From IMG/VR virus record IMGVR_UViG_3300042542_001562, positions 1-37,281 of that record: a stretch of 37,281 nucleotides of DNA. The stretch is one strand, 5' to 3'. Origin of the DNA: a virus. The notes under the pieces were generated by a model. It was given only the letters and a program-made list of their open reading frames with translations. It did no database searches and had not been told where the DNA came from. The translations under genes and the position numbers were made by a program. This document shows positions 12,542-22,004 of the stretch, one piece after another. Position 1 is the stretch's first letter. Each line of letters begins with the position of its first letter.

Positions 12542-13354
12542 ATGGCAATTCCACTTAAAGGTATATCTATAGGGCTTACTAAAGCTGCACAGCTTGCTAA
12601 GGAAGCTAAAGAGATTGCAGAGAAAGCGGCCGGATTTTCTAAACCTAGAGTTCTTTACAATCCTGAAAATGAAGTTATTAAAGTTCCAGTTAAACCTATT
12701 ATAGCTAAACTAGAAGAAAAAAAATTGCGTCGTTCAGTTCCAGAACCTAAAGAAATTTCTGGTAAAGATTTAGCTAAAGAAAAAGCTAAAGCATTTGGGT
12801 TAGGTTCAGTATCACCTGAACAAAGAGCGGCTATTGAATTTCAAATGAATAGAGGGCTACGCCCTGATATGGCTCCTTTGAGAACTAATCCACTTCCTCC
12901 AGAGGCAGTAAATATCCGCCCACCTAAAGCTCCAGGTATGCGAGTATGGACACCGGAAACTAAAAAGGTTGTTGCGCCTATGAAACCAACATTACCTAAG
13001 CCACAAGTATTTGATATTAAAATATCAGAAAAAGCTCCAAAAATTCCAAGACCAAAAGATGAACTACCACCAATACCTAAAGGTGCTAAAGATACTGAAG
13101 TTAAAGATAGTAGCGGTAGGTTAATTTTTAAAAGAACGCCTGAAGAAATGCAAAATCTTAATGAAAAACTTAAGAATGCAAAAGAAGCTGAAGAAGCAGG
13201 ATTAAAGAATTTTTCAGATAGTACTGTACGTAATTCTGGTACTTCTGTTGAAAGAACACCTGGTGTGTTTAAAGAACGTAATTGGTATGAAAACGAAGAA
13301 GATGCTATTAAAGCATTTATTGCTCGCACAAAACGTGAATCTCAGGGAGATTAA
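12542..13354 (+). CDS. Lys/Pro-rich hypothetical protein, 270 aa
   Basis: Begins with an amphipathic helix (LTKAAQLAKEAKEIAEKAAG) and continues with a long Pro/Lys-rich, low-complexity middle (about residues 40-185) and a Glu/Lys helical end with NWYENEEDAIKAFIARTKRE. Such composition suggests an extended, mostly disordered virion or assembly protein. AGGCAGCA precedes ATG 12542, and the next gene, portal, starts 4 nt after its stop. Not recognised; it might be an internal head protein ejected with DNA, which is only a guess. Confidence 0.7.
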   Translation: MAIPLKGISIGLTKAAQLAKEAKEIAEKAAGFSKPRVLYNPENEVIKVPVKPIIAKLEEKKLRRSVPEPKEISGKDLAKEKAKAFGLGSVSPEQRAAIEFQMNRGLRPDMAPLRTNPLPPEAVNIRPPKAPGMRVWTPETKKVVAPMKPTLPKPQVFDIKISEKAPKIPRPKDELPPIPKGAKDTEVKDSSGRLIFKRTPEEMQNLNEKLKNAKEAEEAGLKNFSDSTVRNSGTSVERTPGVFKERNWYENEEDAIKAFIARTKRESQGD

Positions 13355-13357
13355 TTT

Positions 13358-15133
13358 ATGGCATTAGATATGAGACAGATAACTGCGAGAGTTGACTCTC
13401 TACGTTATCGTTCCACCGAAAGAGATTCTCGTAACCTAGACGTACTTGCTGTTCGTCAAGGAAAAATCTCACAAGTTTATCCTAACTTCTTTCCAGCTGG
13501 TATAGACCAGAACGTAGTAGCTAACTTTATTGATATTGTTGCAAGAGACCTTGCAGAAGTTATGGCTCCACTACCTGCTGTTAACTGCTCAGCAGTAAAT
13601 CAAGTTTCAGATAGAGCACGTCAGTTTGCAGACAAGCGTACAAGAATTGCTGCTAACTATTTCCGCCATTCAGATTTGCAAGTAAATATGTACAACGGTG
13701 CGGACATGTACATAACATATGGTTTCCTTCCTTTCATTGTTGAACTAGATGAAGAAGCAGGATTACCACGGATTAGATTAGAAAATCCTATTGGAGCTTA
13801 TCCAGAGTTTGACCGGTATGGTCGTTGTGTAGCATTTGTAAAACGTTACACCCTTACCTTGGGTGAGCTGGTTAGCCAATTCCCTGAGTTTGAATTCCAA
13901 CTCCTAGGCTCAGAGGGTTACAACCAAAATCTTAATCATCAGATGGAGATGATTCGTTATTACGATAAAGACCAATCAGTTATTTATATACCAGCAAAGA
14001 AAAATTTAGTTCTATCAAAGGCAAGTAATCCTATAGGTAAGATGAATGTAATCGTTGCTAGACGCCCAGGTGTTGATGGTGAACTTCGTGGACAGTTTGA
14101 TGATGTATTAGGAATTCAGTTACTTCGCAATCGTTTTGCTTTGCTTGCAATGGAAGCTGCAGAGAAATCTGTTCAGGCACCAATTGTATTACCAAACGAC
14201 GTACAAGAATTACAATTAGGCGGAGACGCTGTAATTCGTACAAACAATCCAGCAGGTGTTAGACGTGTTGAACTTAATCTCCCACAAGGAGCTTTTACAG
14301 AACAACAACTTCTAAACGAAGAACTACGTGTAGGAGCTCGTTATCCTGAATCACGTACTGGAAATGTTAAGGCTTCAATCATTACTGGCGAAGGTGTTCA
14401 AGCACTACTAGGTGCATTTGATACACAGGTTAAATCAGCACAATCTATATTTACTACAGCATTACGTGATGTTATTTCTCTTTGCTTTGAAGTAGATGAG
14501 AAATTATTTAACGAAGAAAAAACAATTCGTGGTACCGATGCTGGTGCACCTTATGCGGTTACATATACACCTACAAAAGATATCAAGGGTGATTACTCAG
14601 CCGATGTAAGATACGGAATGTTAGCTGGTTTAAACCCAGCACAAGGACTTATCTTCATGCTTCAAGCTCTTGGCGGAAAGCTTATCTCTAAAGATATGGC
14701 TATGCGTGAGTTGCCATTTAACGTCAACGTCACCTTAGAACAAGAGCGCATTGAAACAGAAGATATGCGGGCTGCATTGATTGGTTCATTGCAAGCTTAT
14801 GCACAAGCAATACCTCAAATCGCTGCTCAGGGCGGTGACCCAAGCGACATTGTTAACAAGATAGCTGAAGTCATTAGGCAACGTCAAAAAGGCATAGCAA
14901 TTGAAGATGCCATCAGTGAGGTATTTGCAATCGAGAATCCTCCAGCTGGTGGCGCACCATCGGTCGAGCAGCCGTCCGTCCCCTCTGCTCCCGGCGCTCC
15001 AGTTGGAGGCTCACAACCAGAACAACCAATAGAAGCTCAAGCACAACAAAGACCAGAGTTACAAAGTTTATTAAGTAATTTAAATATGGCTGGAAGAACT
15101 AACGCAAGTGTAAGGACAGTAAACAGAAGATAA
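13358..15133 (+). CDS. Portal protein
   Basis: The 591-residue product, its place two small genes after the terminase, and its sequence layout fit a phage portal: an N-terminal helical region (SLRYRSTERDSRNLDVLAVR), a wing domain with conserved NPIGAYPEFD-type strand, a central GVQALLGAFDTQVKSAQ stretch like the stem and clip region, and a Pro/Gln-rich, probably disordered tail from about residue 535. The portal dodecamer forms the DNA entry channel and docks the terminase. GGGAGA precedes ATG 13358. No motif is catalytic, so the call rests on length, order and general resemblance. Confidence 0.85.
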   Translation: MALDMRQITARVDSLRYRSTERDSRNLDVLAVRQGKISQVYPNFFPAGIDQNVVANFIDIVARDLAEVMAPLPAVNCSAVNQVSDRARQFADKRTRIAANYFRHSDLQVNMYNGADMYITYGFLPFIVELDEEAGLPRIRLENPIGAYPEFDRYGRCVAFVKRYTLTLGELVSQFPEFEFQLLGSEGYNQNLNHQMEMIRYYDKDQSVIYIPAKKNLVLSKASNPIGKMNVIVARRPGVDGELRGQFDDVLGIQLLRNRFALLAMEAAEKSVQAPIVLPNDVQELQLGGDAVIRTNNPAGVRRVELNLPQGAFTEQQLLNEELRVGARYPESRTGNVKASIITGEGVQALLGAFDTQVKSAQSIFTTALRDVISLCFEVDEKLFNEEKTIRGTDAGAPYAVTYTPTKDIKGDYSADVRYGMLAGLNPAQGLIFMLQALGGKLISKDMAMRELPFNVNVTLEQERIETEDMRAALIGSLQAYAQAIPQIAAQGGDPSDIVNKIAEVIRQRQKGIAIEDAISEVFAIENPPAGGAPSVEQPSVPSAPGAPVGGSQPEQPIEAQAQQRPELQSLLSNLNMAGRTNASVRTVNRR

Positions 15134-15145
15134 CTTGGGGGAATA

Positions 15146-15715
15146 GTGACGGCTATTGTTGGAATTCAAGGCAAAGGTTGGGCTGTCCTAGCAGCAGATT
15201 CTATGACTACATATACAGATAGACCGTATGTAGCAAAAGGTTGCGACAAGATAGTTAAAATTGGTGAGTATCTAATTGCAGTAGCAGGTGATGCTATAGC
15301 AGGAGATATCCTTAATAATTTATGGCAACCACCTAAAGTAATTAAGACGCAAGACCCAGATAGATTTATGATGATTAGAGTTTTACCATCTATCAAGCAA
15401 GCATTAAATGAAGCAGGCTATGACCCAACACCTAAGGGCAAGAGCGATGATGATTCTGGCTGGGATGCGTTAATTTGTTTTAATGGAAAGTTATATCAAG
15501 TTAGTGATGACTATGGATATATGCGAGACGATAGAGGATTTTACGGAATTGGTTCAGGCGGTGGACTAGCTCTTGGTGCATTAGTCGCAATGGAAGTTGA
15601 AACTAAGACACATGCTAAAGCAACAAGTGCGGCAAAGAAAGCAGTTAATGCAGCAATCCAATATAATATTTGGTGCGGTGGAACAGTTAATATCAAAACT
15701 CAATTTACTAAGTAG
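15146..15715 (+). CDS. Proteasome beta/HslV-like Ntn-hydrolase, candidate prohead protease
   Basis: The GTG start at 15146 (GGGGG upstream) gives Met-Thr, so Met removal exposes Thr as N-terminal nucleophile as in HslV and proteasome beta subunits. Motifs follow at family spacing: TAIVGIQGKGWAVLAADS with Asp at mature position 17, DKIVKIG with Lys at mature 34, AVAGDAIAGD and the GIGSGGGLALGAL loop. The length of 189 residues fits one beta-type subunit. Such subunits form rings with inward active sites and need an unfoldase partner; none is encoded here. Position between portal and scaffold/capsid genes makes capsid maturation the likely job, replacing the usual serine prohead protease. That role is inference; the fold call is strong. 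Confidence 0.85.
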   Translation: MTAIVGIQGKGWAVLAADSMTTYTDRPYVAKGCDKIVKIGEYLIAVAGDAIAGDILNNLWQPPKVIKTQDPDRFMMIRVLPSIKQALNEAGYDPTPKGKSDDDSGWDALICFNGKLYQVSDDYGYMRDDRGFYGIGSGGGLALGALVAMEVETKTHAKATSAAKKAVNAAIQYNIWCGGTVNIKTQFTK

Positions 15716-15723
15716 GAGTATAA

Positions 15724-16146
15724 ATGGCAAATGGACGTGGCGGATATCGTCAACCTAGTAATCCAGCACCTGTATCAGGTCCAGGCGCTTTGTCAAAGCG
15801 TACTGATGGTGGTGCAACTGAAGGTATGACTCAAGCTCCTAAGTACATGGCTGGAATGAGATACGGCATGGGTGGAAATATGGAACAACAATCTGGTGCT
15901 CCTATGCAAGGGACTGATATACCTTCTACTCCAACTCCTATAGTGCCATTAAGCGCACCTACAAGCCGTCCTGAAGAACCTATTACAGCCGGTGCTGACT
16001 TCGGTGAAGGTCCTGGCTCAGAGGCTTTAATGGGTATGCCATCTCCTCAAATTAATATTACTAACATCCTTAGCAGACTTGCTCAGTATGATGACTCAGG
16101 AGACGCAGAGCTTATCTATCGCAGGTTACTAGATAGCGGTTACTAA
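15724..16146 (+). CDS. Conserved phage head-module protein, 140 aa
   Basis: The first 35 residues (RGGYRQPSNPAPVSGPGALSKRTDGG region) belong to a motif I recall as widespread in aquatic phages beside portal genes; it is Gly/Pro-rich and has no known fold. The middle is Met/Pro/Gly-rich and disordered, the last 35 residues (ITNILSRLAQYDDSGDAELIYRRLLDSG) form a helical end. It may be a small scaffold or head-assembly peptide. AGGAG precedes ATG 15724 and the stop overlaps the next start by one nucleotide. Confidence 0.75.
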   Translation: MANGRGGYRQPSNPAPVSGPGALSKRTDGGATEGMTQAPKYMAGMRYGMGGNMEQQSGAPMQGTDIPSTPTPIVPLSAPTSRPEEPITAGADFGEGPGSEALMGMPSPQINITNILSRLAQYDDSGDAELIYRRLLDSGY

Positions 16147-19100
16147 TGCCTAGACTACCGCGTCCAGTAGTAGCTCAGACATCTCAAGGTCTATATAATG
16201 CAGTTGCTTCAGCTAACCTTTCGCCTGAAGAAGATGGCATGATTACGCAGATGTCTTATGCGTATCAAGAAGGTTTAAGATTAAGTAAACTATCTCCCGA
16301 TAAAGCTAAAGCAGATTTTGATATTTTAAATGATAGTGCTAAAAGAGACGTTAGAGTTCTGTTTCCAAATGAAGAATACTCTAAGCCTGAACAAAGTTTA
16401 TTAGGAAAAGGTTTAAGTGTTGCTGGCAAAATAGCTAATGTTCCTTACAAGTTTTTTGGTTCTCCTTTTCTTGGTACATTCTCAGCTTTAGAAAAATATG
16501 GTAAGACACTTAATACGCCAGCTCGTGTAGCATTTCAAGCTACAACTTTAGACAAGCCTTTGTTTTCTCAAAACACTTGGTCAGATGCTTATAAAGGTAA
16601 AGATTTTTATAATCCAAATGATGTTAAGAATCTTGAAGAGAAATATGGTAGAGCTAATGCCGCAGTTGCAATGGGTATTGCTGCTGCTAAAACTCCAGGT
16701 GAGATTATTAAAGACTGGGGCAAGGTAGATGCAGAGATAACTCAAGCACTTGCTGATTCATTAGATGACCCAGATAAGTTTGAACCTATTCTTAAAGAAA
16801 CAAAATTAGCAAGATTTTCTCCTGGTCGTTCAATTATACGTATGGTATATGATGAACAACATCCAGTACTTTCAACAATATGGTTCTCTGCCTTTGGCAG
16901 ACCAATGGAAGTTCCTGGTCAATCTCCAGAAGTTAAAGCTGCAAATGCAGCCTATAAAGCCAATGTAATGGCTAAGCAATCTGGAACTATTGACGCTATT
17001 TATCAAGTGATAATTTCTCCTGATACTTACCTAACCATGGGTCTTAGTAAGATACCTTTAATTGGTTCTAGGTTAGCTGGAGCTGCTGTCGCAAGAGGAG
17101 CCGATGAGGCTGGCTTTCTTGTTGCCGGACAAGGTAATAAAGGTAGAGTATTAGCTAATAAAATATTAGCGGCTAAACCAGAGGAACTAAACCTTACCGT
17201 TCGTGAGACTTTTCAAAGACCAGATGTATTTGGCTTGTGGCAAAATGAAGTTGGTCCAGTAGTTAAAGCATTTACTGAGGCTAAGGATAACACAGCTAAG
17301 GCAGAAATATTTAGAAATTTTAGAATTACTTATCCAGAATTCAATGACCTTGCAGTATTTAAACTGTATTCTAAAAACAATGTATTTGATGCAGCATCTG
17401 CTGAGAAGTTTTTTACTACCGCAGATAATGCAAGATATTTAATAGGCGGAAGATTAGACGGTACTACTTTTTATCGCAATGGTGTAGCTACTGCACGTGC
17501 ATCTCGTCAATTCACATCAGGAATTGCTCGTAAGGTAGACGCAATATTTAATCCAACAATAGGAAATATTGCTGCCAGAGATACCCTTGAAAAGGCTACT
17601 GCTGCACATGAACGTGGTTGGGAAATCCTTACACGTTTAGGTGAAGAAGCTGATTTGGGAGTTAACCCAAACATAACAAAACTTATAGACATTGAAAACG
17701 ATATGTCTAAAACACGTAAATTAGCATTTAAAATAGGCACAGCAGCTGGCAGAAGTCCTACTAGTAGTGGTATTAGATATGGCGATGACGCCATTGAGAC
17801 TGTTTCTGAGTTTAGAAACATGGCTGCATTAGTAGTAGATAGAGATTTTGCAGATACATGGGCATTAAACTATTTAGATTTAGATTCTGCTCAACAAGTA
17901 GTAGCTATTCGTAACCTTTATGCTGCATATTTTCAGAAACAAGGCTTTGAAGGATTACCTGGCGGTAAAAACTACACGCAAAAAATATTAGACAGAACAT
18001 TTAATCATCATGCTGGCTTCGGTGTTACCTCTAAGGTGGAAATACGTAGAGATTTAGCGGACATGATGGACCCTAGTGCTATTGAATATGAAAATGGTAT
18101 TCCGTATTTAAGAAACCGTGGTATTACTCATGGATTCCAAGCGGCTGGAATGATTGCTCCATTACCTTTTGAAGAGATTGCTGCTACAAAAGCAATGCTT
18201 GGTATGAAAGACCAGGCTGGTCACTTTACTTTAAGAAATGGCATACCTTCTCTGTTTGATGGCATGCATAGAAACTATTTTATGCGTGCAGTTACTGATA
18301 CTTGGGCTGTTCTTACCCTAGGTATTCGTCAAGGTCTACGAACTTCTATAGACCACTTCACGTTTTATGCATTTACTGCTCCTGGCGACGCTATTAAAGA
18401 CTTTGCAGTTGGAGAATCAAGAAAACTAGGCAAGGTTCTTACTGTTGCTACTGGTTCTAAGGCAGCTGTTGGTCCATATAAGCGTTTGTTTAACAAACTG
18501 TTTCTTAATGGTGGTTTAGAGCAACGTCTTACCAAGGGTGACCGATTAGAGATTGTAAAAGACTTACAAAAAGAAATGTCTGAAAAGCTTGGGTACGATG
18601 TACCGATGCAAGAAGTTAGCAATGTTTTAATTAGACAAGAATCTGGTAAGCGTGCTTGGGATATTCTATTCAAGGGCCAAACCGATGAAGCTCAACAAGA
18701 CATTATGGATTTATTAGTATATCAACCAGATACTATCGATGCAATGCAAAGAGCCGTTAGCGCAAAATCAAACTTAAGCGGTAGATTTGATGATGAGGTT
18801 AGAAATCTAACCCTTCCTGAGTCTAATGTAACTAGAGCGGTTGAAGATGTTGGTTTGAAATTAGGCAGGAAGTGGAAACCTATTTCCACTAGAGAACTTG
18901 CTCAACTAAATCAACAGTATCCAGCATTAGCACACTATGATAACTGGGCATTGCGTTTTGCATTTAATAGAATTCAACTTGCTGAGTATAAATCTTTTAG
19001 TCCTGTATCAGCATTTTTTATGCACAATGGATTAAGAGATACCAAGGATATTGAGAGAGCTAGACAATCTATCCTTAAACAAGTTGGTGTTAATTACTAT

Positions 19101-22004
19101 TCAGAAGAAGACCAAGCTATCCAACTAGCTAATAGGACTATCAATTCTGGTGGAGCATCAGGCGCAGATACAGTATTTGGTCGCGAAGGTGCAGTATTTG
19201 GAATGAATGTTAAGGCTCATTCATTTGATGGCCATAAGATTCAACCTGGTTCTGGTACTCAAGTTATTCATACACAGCAAGAGCTTGAAATTGCTGATGA
19301 CTTAATGAAAACTGTAAATGAAAAATATTTAAAGAGAGCGTTTCCTCCGACCAATAAATATGTAGCTAATTTATTGCGTAGAAATTACTATCAAGTAAAA
19401 GATTCTGAGGCTGTTGTTGCTATAGGTCGTATTGATAATAATGTCGTTCAAGGTGGAACAGCCTGGGCTGTCTATGCTGGTATTGAACTTAATAAACCAG
19501 TTCATGTATTTGATATGAATGTCAATAAATGGTTTACATGGGCAGATGGTGCTTGGTCACAATCAGATACGATTCCTGCTTATAGAAATTTTGCTGGTAT
19601 TGGTAGTAGAGATATATCTCCAGCTGGTACAAGAGCAGTTAAAGAGTATTTAACCAATATGTCTCTTATTAAGCCTGGTATATCATTAAAGGTTTTTGAT
19701 GTAGATTTACTAAGACGTTTTGTTACCAAGTTTGGTGATACAGTTGCATTTCGTGAAAGAGGTTTAACTGACGAACAAGTATCTCTTATTCTTGTAGATA
19801 ACATGTTGGCTGATATGCAGGTTGCTTTCCATGGCGGAGCTAATTCCTATAATCAAGAGCTAATGAACCTAGTTAAAGAAAAACATTTTGATATTACAGA
19901 AGCAGCAGCTAGACGTTCTAAGCGTATCCCATCTGATGCATGGGAAAAATCTGTATCTAGTATTGAGTTTTCTGACTTTGAAAAGGTTACGGTTAACATG
20001 CACCCAAGTGGTGAGATTAACACACGTATTGATTTCCTTAATGAAGATATGGAAGGAAACTTTAGGAAGTTTGGCAATGCTATTTATGAGCAAGCAGACC
20101 GTCAAGCAACTGGTTTGTTTAGCCAACCAGTCTTAGTCTATACATACAAAACCTTGCGTCAATCTTATAGAAACCAAGAGAAACTATTTGCTAAACAACA
20201 AGAGGCTAGGCTTATAGAACAAGACCCATTCAATAGTAAAGCTAAAGAAATTGCTACTGATTTGGCACGTAAAAGATATGCTGAAATAGCGCATAATGAT
20301 GCTATATATACAATATTAAAGTACATAGATAACCCTGCTATTAGAAGCAATTTCTCTATGTCTGTTAGACACGTAGGCAGATTCTATCGTGCAACTGAAG
20401 ACTTCTATCGTCGTTACTATCGTATGTTACGTGATAAGCCACTTCAAACTGCGTATCGCATGCGGTTATTACATCAAGGTCTACAGTCTTCTGGCAGTGT
20501 ACACAAAGACCAAGACGGTGTCGAGTACTTTATCTTCCCAACAGATACGGTTATCAATGGTGCAATTGAGCCAGTAGTACGTAAACTATCTGGTAACAAT
20601 CAATTTAAAGTACCTCAATTTGATAACTTTAAAATGAAATTACAGATGCTTAACCCATCTTTCTCACCTGATGCTGGTATACCTACCTTCTCTGCACCTG
20701 CTGCTTCGGTAACCATACTTGCAATAGATGGATTATTGGGTAAGTATGGTAATGCTTTTACGTCTAACTTAGGCGAGAGTTTTAAGCAAGCCACACTAGG
20801 TAGCTTTGGCGAAACCATGAGTTTCCGCAGTGCTGTTATCCCTATGTATGTTGAGAATGCTATTAGATTAAGCAAGCCAGCACAGGAGATTCTTGGTATT
20901 ACTGATATAGAACACAAGACTCGTGAAGAGAAGAGCGCTGCTATGCAGGCTATCTCTTACATGCAGGCATACGGTAATCAACCATTACCAGAGAATCCTA
21001 CACCTCAAGAGCGTAATGATTACTTAAAAGCAATAAGTATATCAACAAGCAACTTACTGTTTATGCGTGGTTTCTTAGGTATGTTCTCACCTGTATCTGC
21101 ATCTTTACAAGAGAGCAAAGGTGTTCCAGATTATTACAAGCAGATTGGTATAACCAGTCTACGTAATGAATTCTATGACATATTAGATGGCATAAAGCAG
21201 ACATATGGTACTGATATTCAAGATGCTTATGCCCTTGCTACTGCTATCTTTGTGGCTAATAACCCAAAGAAGAGTATCTACTTAGCTTCTCGAAACGATA
21301 AGCAAACAAGTATTCTAATTAACAAGACTCAACAGGTTAAAGACTGGGCTCTAAGTAATAAAGACTTTATAGATACTTATGGCGAGACTGCTTATATCTT
21401 TGCACCAAAGGTAGGAGACTTTAATCCTGCAGTATATAACTGGTTGGAGTCACAAGACCTACTGGGTCAGCCTGACTTAGAAGTATACCTAGAAAGAGTG
21501 CTAGTAGCAGAGGATAAAGCTGCTTACTTTAATATTGCTAATAAGGAAAAAGAAGCTTTGGCTAATACTACTAGTATCAGTCAACGTCAAGCTATTATCA
21601 ATAATGCAACAAGAAGTCGTCAGACTTTGTTGAACTCTAATCCATATTTACTGGAAGCCTTACAAAGTAAGAATAGTTTTCCTTCAGAGAAGATAATGTT
21701 AGACAACCTATCTACATTACTATCTGATGAAAACACCCCTATACCTGATATTACACGGGTTAAAATGAGGGCGGCAGTTAATGAGGTTCAAGGGTTTATA
21801 GCACTTGCTACTGACCAAGAATACAAATCATCACCTTACTTTGTCGATTCTAAACGTATAAGAAAAGCTGAGATTGAAAAACTTATTGAAGATTTAAGGA
21901 CTGGAGACCTTGTTATGACTGAAGCGTACAGAGCTGTATTACAGCCAATACTTGATTTCTATTCACGGGATACATATGTAGCATTCAGAAAGGCTAACTA
22001 CTAA
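16146..22004 (+). CDS. Giant virion protein, 1952 aa, with embedded SLOG-like domain
   Basis: One continuous frame of nearly 5.9 kb, mostly helical and Ala/Lys/Asp-rich, resembling the large internal or ejected proteins of podoviruses. Residues about 990-1185 differ: NSGGASGAD at 1000-1008, KDSEAVVAIG, VVQGGTAWAVYAGIELNKPVHVFD and FAGIGSRDIS at 1150-1158 are the signature pieces of SLOG/YpsA-DprA-type nucleotide-binding domains, here in circularly permuted order (GIGSR after the GGAxGAD loop). SLOG domains bind nucleotides or NAD-related ligands. No lysozyme or polymerase motif was recognised elsewhere. There is no tape-measure gene, so delivery into the host with DNA is plausible. The start overlaps the previous gene by one nucleotide. 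Confidence 0.8.
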   Translation: MPRLPRPVVAQTSQGLYNAVASANLSPEEDGMITQMSYAYQEGLRLSKLSPDKAKADFDILNDSAKRDVRVLFPNEEYSKPEQSLLGKGLSVAGKIANVPYKFFGSPFLGTFSALEKYGKTLNTPARVAFQATTLDKPLFSQNTWSDAYKGKDFYNPNDVKNLEEKYGRANAAVAMGIAAAKTPGEIIKDWGKVDAEITQALADSLDDPDKFEPILKETKLARFSPGRSIIRMVYDEQHPVLSTIWFSAFGRPMEVPGQSPEVKAANAAYKANVMAKQSGTIDAIYQVIISPDTYLTMGLSKIPLIGSRLAGAAVARGADEAGFLVAGQGNKGRVLANKILAAKPEELNLTVRETFQRPDVFGLWQNEVGPVVKAFTEAKDNTAKAEIFRNFRITYPEFNDLAVFKLYSKNNVFDAASAEKFFTTADNARYLIGGRLDGTTFYRNGVATARASRQFTSGIARKVDAIFNPTIGNIAARDTLEKATAAHERGWEILTRLGEEADLGVNPNITKLIDIENDMSKTRKLAFKIGTAAGRSPTSSGIRYGDDAIETVSEFRNMAALVVDRDFADTWALNYLDLDSAQQVVAIRNLYAAYFQKQGFEGLPGGKNYTQKILDRTFNHHAGFGVTSKVEIRRDLADMMDPSAIEYENGIPYLRNRGITHGFQAAGMIAPLPFEEIAATKAMLGMKDQAGHFTLRNGIPSLFDGMHRNYFMRAVTDTWAVLTLGIRQGLRTSIDHFTFYAFTAPGDAIKDFAVGESRKLGKVLTVATGSKAAVGPYKRLFNKLFLNGGLEQRLTKGDRLEIVKDLQKEMSEKLGYDVPMQEVSNVLIRQESGKRAWDILFKGQTDEAQQDIMDLLVYQPDTIDAMQRAVSAKSNLSGRFDDEVRNLTLPESNVTRAVEDVGLKLGRKWKPISTRELAQLNQQYPALAHYDNWALRFAFNRIQLAEYKSFSPVSAFFMHNGLRDTKDIERARQSILKQVGVNYYSEEDQAIQLANRTINSGGASGADTVFGREGAVFGMNVKAHSFDGHKIQPGSGTQVIHTQQELEIADDLMKTVNEKYLKRAFPPTNKYVANLLRRNYYQVKDSEAVVAIGRIDNNVVQGGTAWAVYAGIELNKPVHVFDMNVNKWFTWADGAWSQSDTIPAYRNFAGIGSRDISPAGTRAVKEYLTNMSLIKPGISLKVFDVDLLRRFVTKFGDTVAFRERGLTDEQVSLILVDNMLADMQVAFHGGANSYNQELMNLVKEKHFDITEAAARRSKRIPSDAWEKSVSSIEFSDFEKVTVNMHPSGEINTRIDFLNEDMEGNFRKFGNAIYEQADRQATGLFSQPVLVYTYKTLRQSYRNQEKLFAKQQEARLIEQDPFNSKAKEIATDLARKRYAEIAHNDAIYTILKYIDNPAIRSNFSMSVRHVGRFYRATEDFYRRYYRMLRDKPLQTAYRMRLLHQGLQSSGSVHKDQDGVEYFIFPTDTVINGAIEPVVRKLSGNNQFKVPQFDNFKMKLQMLNPSFSPDAGIPTFSAPAASVTILAIDGLLGKYGNAFTSNLGESFKQATLGSFGETMSFRSAVIPMYVENAIRLSKPAQEILGITDIEHKTREEKSAAMQAISYMQAYGNQPLPENPTPQERNDYLKAISISTSNLLFMRGFLGMFSPVSASLQESKGVPDYYKQIGITSLRNEFYDILDGIKQTYGTDIQDAYALATAIFVANNPKKSIYLASRNDKQTSILINKTQQVKDWALSNKDFIDTYGETAYIFAPKVGDFNPAVYNWLESQDLLGQPDLEVYLERVLVAEDKAAYFNIANKEKEALANTTSISQRQAIINNATRSRQTLLNSNPYLLEALQSKNSFPSEKIMLDNLSTLLSDENTPIPDITRVKMRAAVNEVQGFIALATDQEYKSSPYFVDSKRIRKAEIEKLIEDLRTGDLVMTEAYRAVLQPILDFYSRDTYVAFRKANY

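Noticed and set aside
12841-13329. Minus-strand frame of 162 codons opposite the Lys/Pro-rich gene
   Set aside because: Antisense of a low-complexity gene; Ser/Phe/Leu composition is an artefact and no regulatory signal supports it.
17507-20917. Several minus- and plus-strand frames of 60-104 codons inside the giant virion gene
   Set aside because: All are shadows of the long continuous reading frame without start signals.
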